Assembly: GCA_030830425.1 (NCBI GenBank)
Contig: JAURND010000048.1
Location: 1 to 5,729 of the forward strand
Reading direction: 5' to 3'
From: Gammaproteobacteria bacterium
GTDB lineage: Bacteria; Pseudomonadota; Gammaproteobacteria; JAURND01
DNA length: 5,729 nt
Shown: one piece after another, positions 5,107 through 5,729 of the stretch
Position numbering within the stretch: position 1 is the stretch's first letter
How the letters are laid out: each line of letters starts with the position of its first letter
Notes under the pieces: generated by a model
Told to the model about the DNA's origin: nothing
Seen by the model: only the letters and a program-made list of their open reading frames with translations
Database searches by the model: none
Position numbers and translations under genes: made by a program

Positions 5107-5183
5107 TATACCGCTCTTACCCCAATAGCATTTTTTTCAGCATATTGTTTTAAAAACCAGTACCTTCAAGTAAGAGCGGTATA
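5107..5183. mobile_element. Miniature inverted-repeat element, copy 3, inserted at the 3' end of def
   Basis: Its outer arms TATACCGCTCTTAC (5107-5120) and GTAAGAGCGGTATA (5170-5183) are perfect inverses. The right arm is full length (25 bases, 5159-5183, identical to the other copies). The left arm lacks the inner 11 bases seen in copy 2 and has CCCA instead, so the element is 77 bases. Bases 5125-5184 match 1734-1793 at 59 of 60 positions. The def stop codon (5166-5168) lies in the right arm. Outer TA dinucleotides are present on both sides and no ORF is inside. Confidence 0.85.
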
Positions 5184-5729
5184 GATTTTTTCCGCTGTTG
5201 AAAATTTTCGTCGAACCTCAGCAATATCTTGATCGCGCCAATAAGCCAGGTAATTGTCTATAGTCATCCATGAAGAAATATTGGCGTGATCTATACATAA
5301 TTTGCCCTGTAAATGATCAATCTCATGTTGCAATATTCTCGCATACCAACCATATGCATGAATGGTAACAGGTTGGGCTTGTTCATTTAAGGCAGTGACT
5401 GTAACCGCCAATGTCCGAGGGACCAATCCAACAAAACCAGCCATACTTAAACAGCCTTCAAAAAAAATCACTTTCTCATCAGTCTCACAATAGATGATTT
5501 TAGGATTAATTAACACATGAAAAGGGACAGGCTTGCGTTCTTGTAAGCTCAGCAAATAGGCAGGTGCTTTTTTTAGATATTCTGGTTTATCTTCGATCAC
5601 GATTAATTGAATTGACTCGCCGATTTGCGGTGCTGCCAACCCTACGCCTGGTGCTTTATGCATCGTGATCGTCATCGTTTGAATCAGTTTTTGTATCGCA
5701 GGCGCGAGAACATCTGATTCAAGTAAAGG
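5166..5729 (-). CDS. def: Peptide deformylase (5' end outside window)
   Basis: Peptide deformylase removes the formyl group from the initiator methionine of new proteins in the cytoplasm, using a metal ion. The frame is open to the right edge (187 residues visible), and residues before the internal ATG at 5675 (…APAIQKLIQT) fit the family, so the true start lies beyond 5729. All three motifs are present: GVGLAAPQIG (28-37), EGCLS (91-95, metal ligand Cys93) and QHEIDHL (134-140, ligands His135 and His139, catalytic Glu136). The EGCLSMAGF, VPR and GWYARILQHEIDHLQG segments, followed by a tail with NYLAYW, resemble the PDF1A type found in mitochondria and some bacteria more than E. coli Def. 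The last five codons (YTALT) and TGA come from a repeat element arm. Removing it restores TAA after Ile182. Confidence 0.93.
   Translation of the reverse strand, partial: PLLESDVLAPAIQKLIQTMTITMHKAPGVGLAAPQIGESIQLIVIEDKPEYLKKAPAYLLSLQERKPVPFHVLINPKIIYCETDEKVIFFEGCLSMAGFVGLVPRTLAVTVTALNEQAQPVTIHAYGWYARILQHEIDHLQGKLCIDHANISSWMTIDNYLAYWRDQDIAEVRRKFSTAEKIYTALT

Noticed and set aside
5159..5183. CRISPR-like array, because the same 25-base unit appears three times
   Set aside because: The units are kilobases apart, form inverted pairs with a second arm and lack regular spacers, so they are arms of a small mobile-type element.

Overview
The window looks like part of the chromosome of a low-to-moderate G+C gammaproteobacterium. 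The best guess is a Legionellales/Coxiellaceae-like, possibly intracellular lineage. This rests on the start of the division/cell-wall (dcw) cluster, a NudF-type Nudix hydrolase, a SlyB-like lipoprotein, many small dispersed repeats and one orphan Ser/Thr-rich protein. The lineage is inferred from protein resemblance only.

Layout, left to right. (1) Positions 1-25 are the end of a small inverted-repeat element (copy 1). It is followed by an unrecognised 251-residue protein gene (43-798, +). (2) A 301-base gap holds one copy of a second dispersed repeat, followed by nudF (1100-1726, +), whose 3' end runs into element copy 2 (1709-1792). (3) A compact minus-strand operon reads mraZ - rsmH - ftsL - DUF1289 gene (4021 down to 1848). 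Its junctions are a 4-base gap and then two 4-base stop/start overlaps, and ftsI does not follow ftsL. A clear set of 10-bp-spaced MraZ boxes precedes mraZ. (4) A gene-free stretch (4066-4366) carries the second copy of the dispersed repeat, palindromes and G-runs, and is followed by a strong terminator. (5) slyB (4429-4881, -) has its own near-consensus sigma70 promoter. (6) Between slyB and def lie two strong hairpins and element copy 3 (5107-5183). (7) def (peptide deformylase, -) runs off the right edge.

Functionally the operon couples a transcriptional repressor (MraZ), 16S rRNA methylation (RsmH) and septum assembly (FtsL). Def (N-terminal processing), NudF (ADP-sugar clean-up) and SlyB (outer membrane) are independent housekeeping units.

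The most striking observation is the small inverted-repeat element. Two copies sit exactly at the 3' ends of nudF and def. In both, the element edge supplies the last five codons and a TGA stop in the same reading frame (Y-A/T-A-L-A/T-stop). If the element and one copy of a presumed TA target duplication are removed on paper, each gene regains an in-frame stop at that exact point (TAG for nudF, TAA for def). This suggests a TA-targeting miniature element that lands in stop codons and carries its own replacement stop. The right flank of copy 1 would also rebuild TAA, which predicts the same arrangement for a gene just left of the window.
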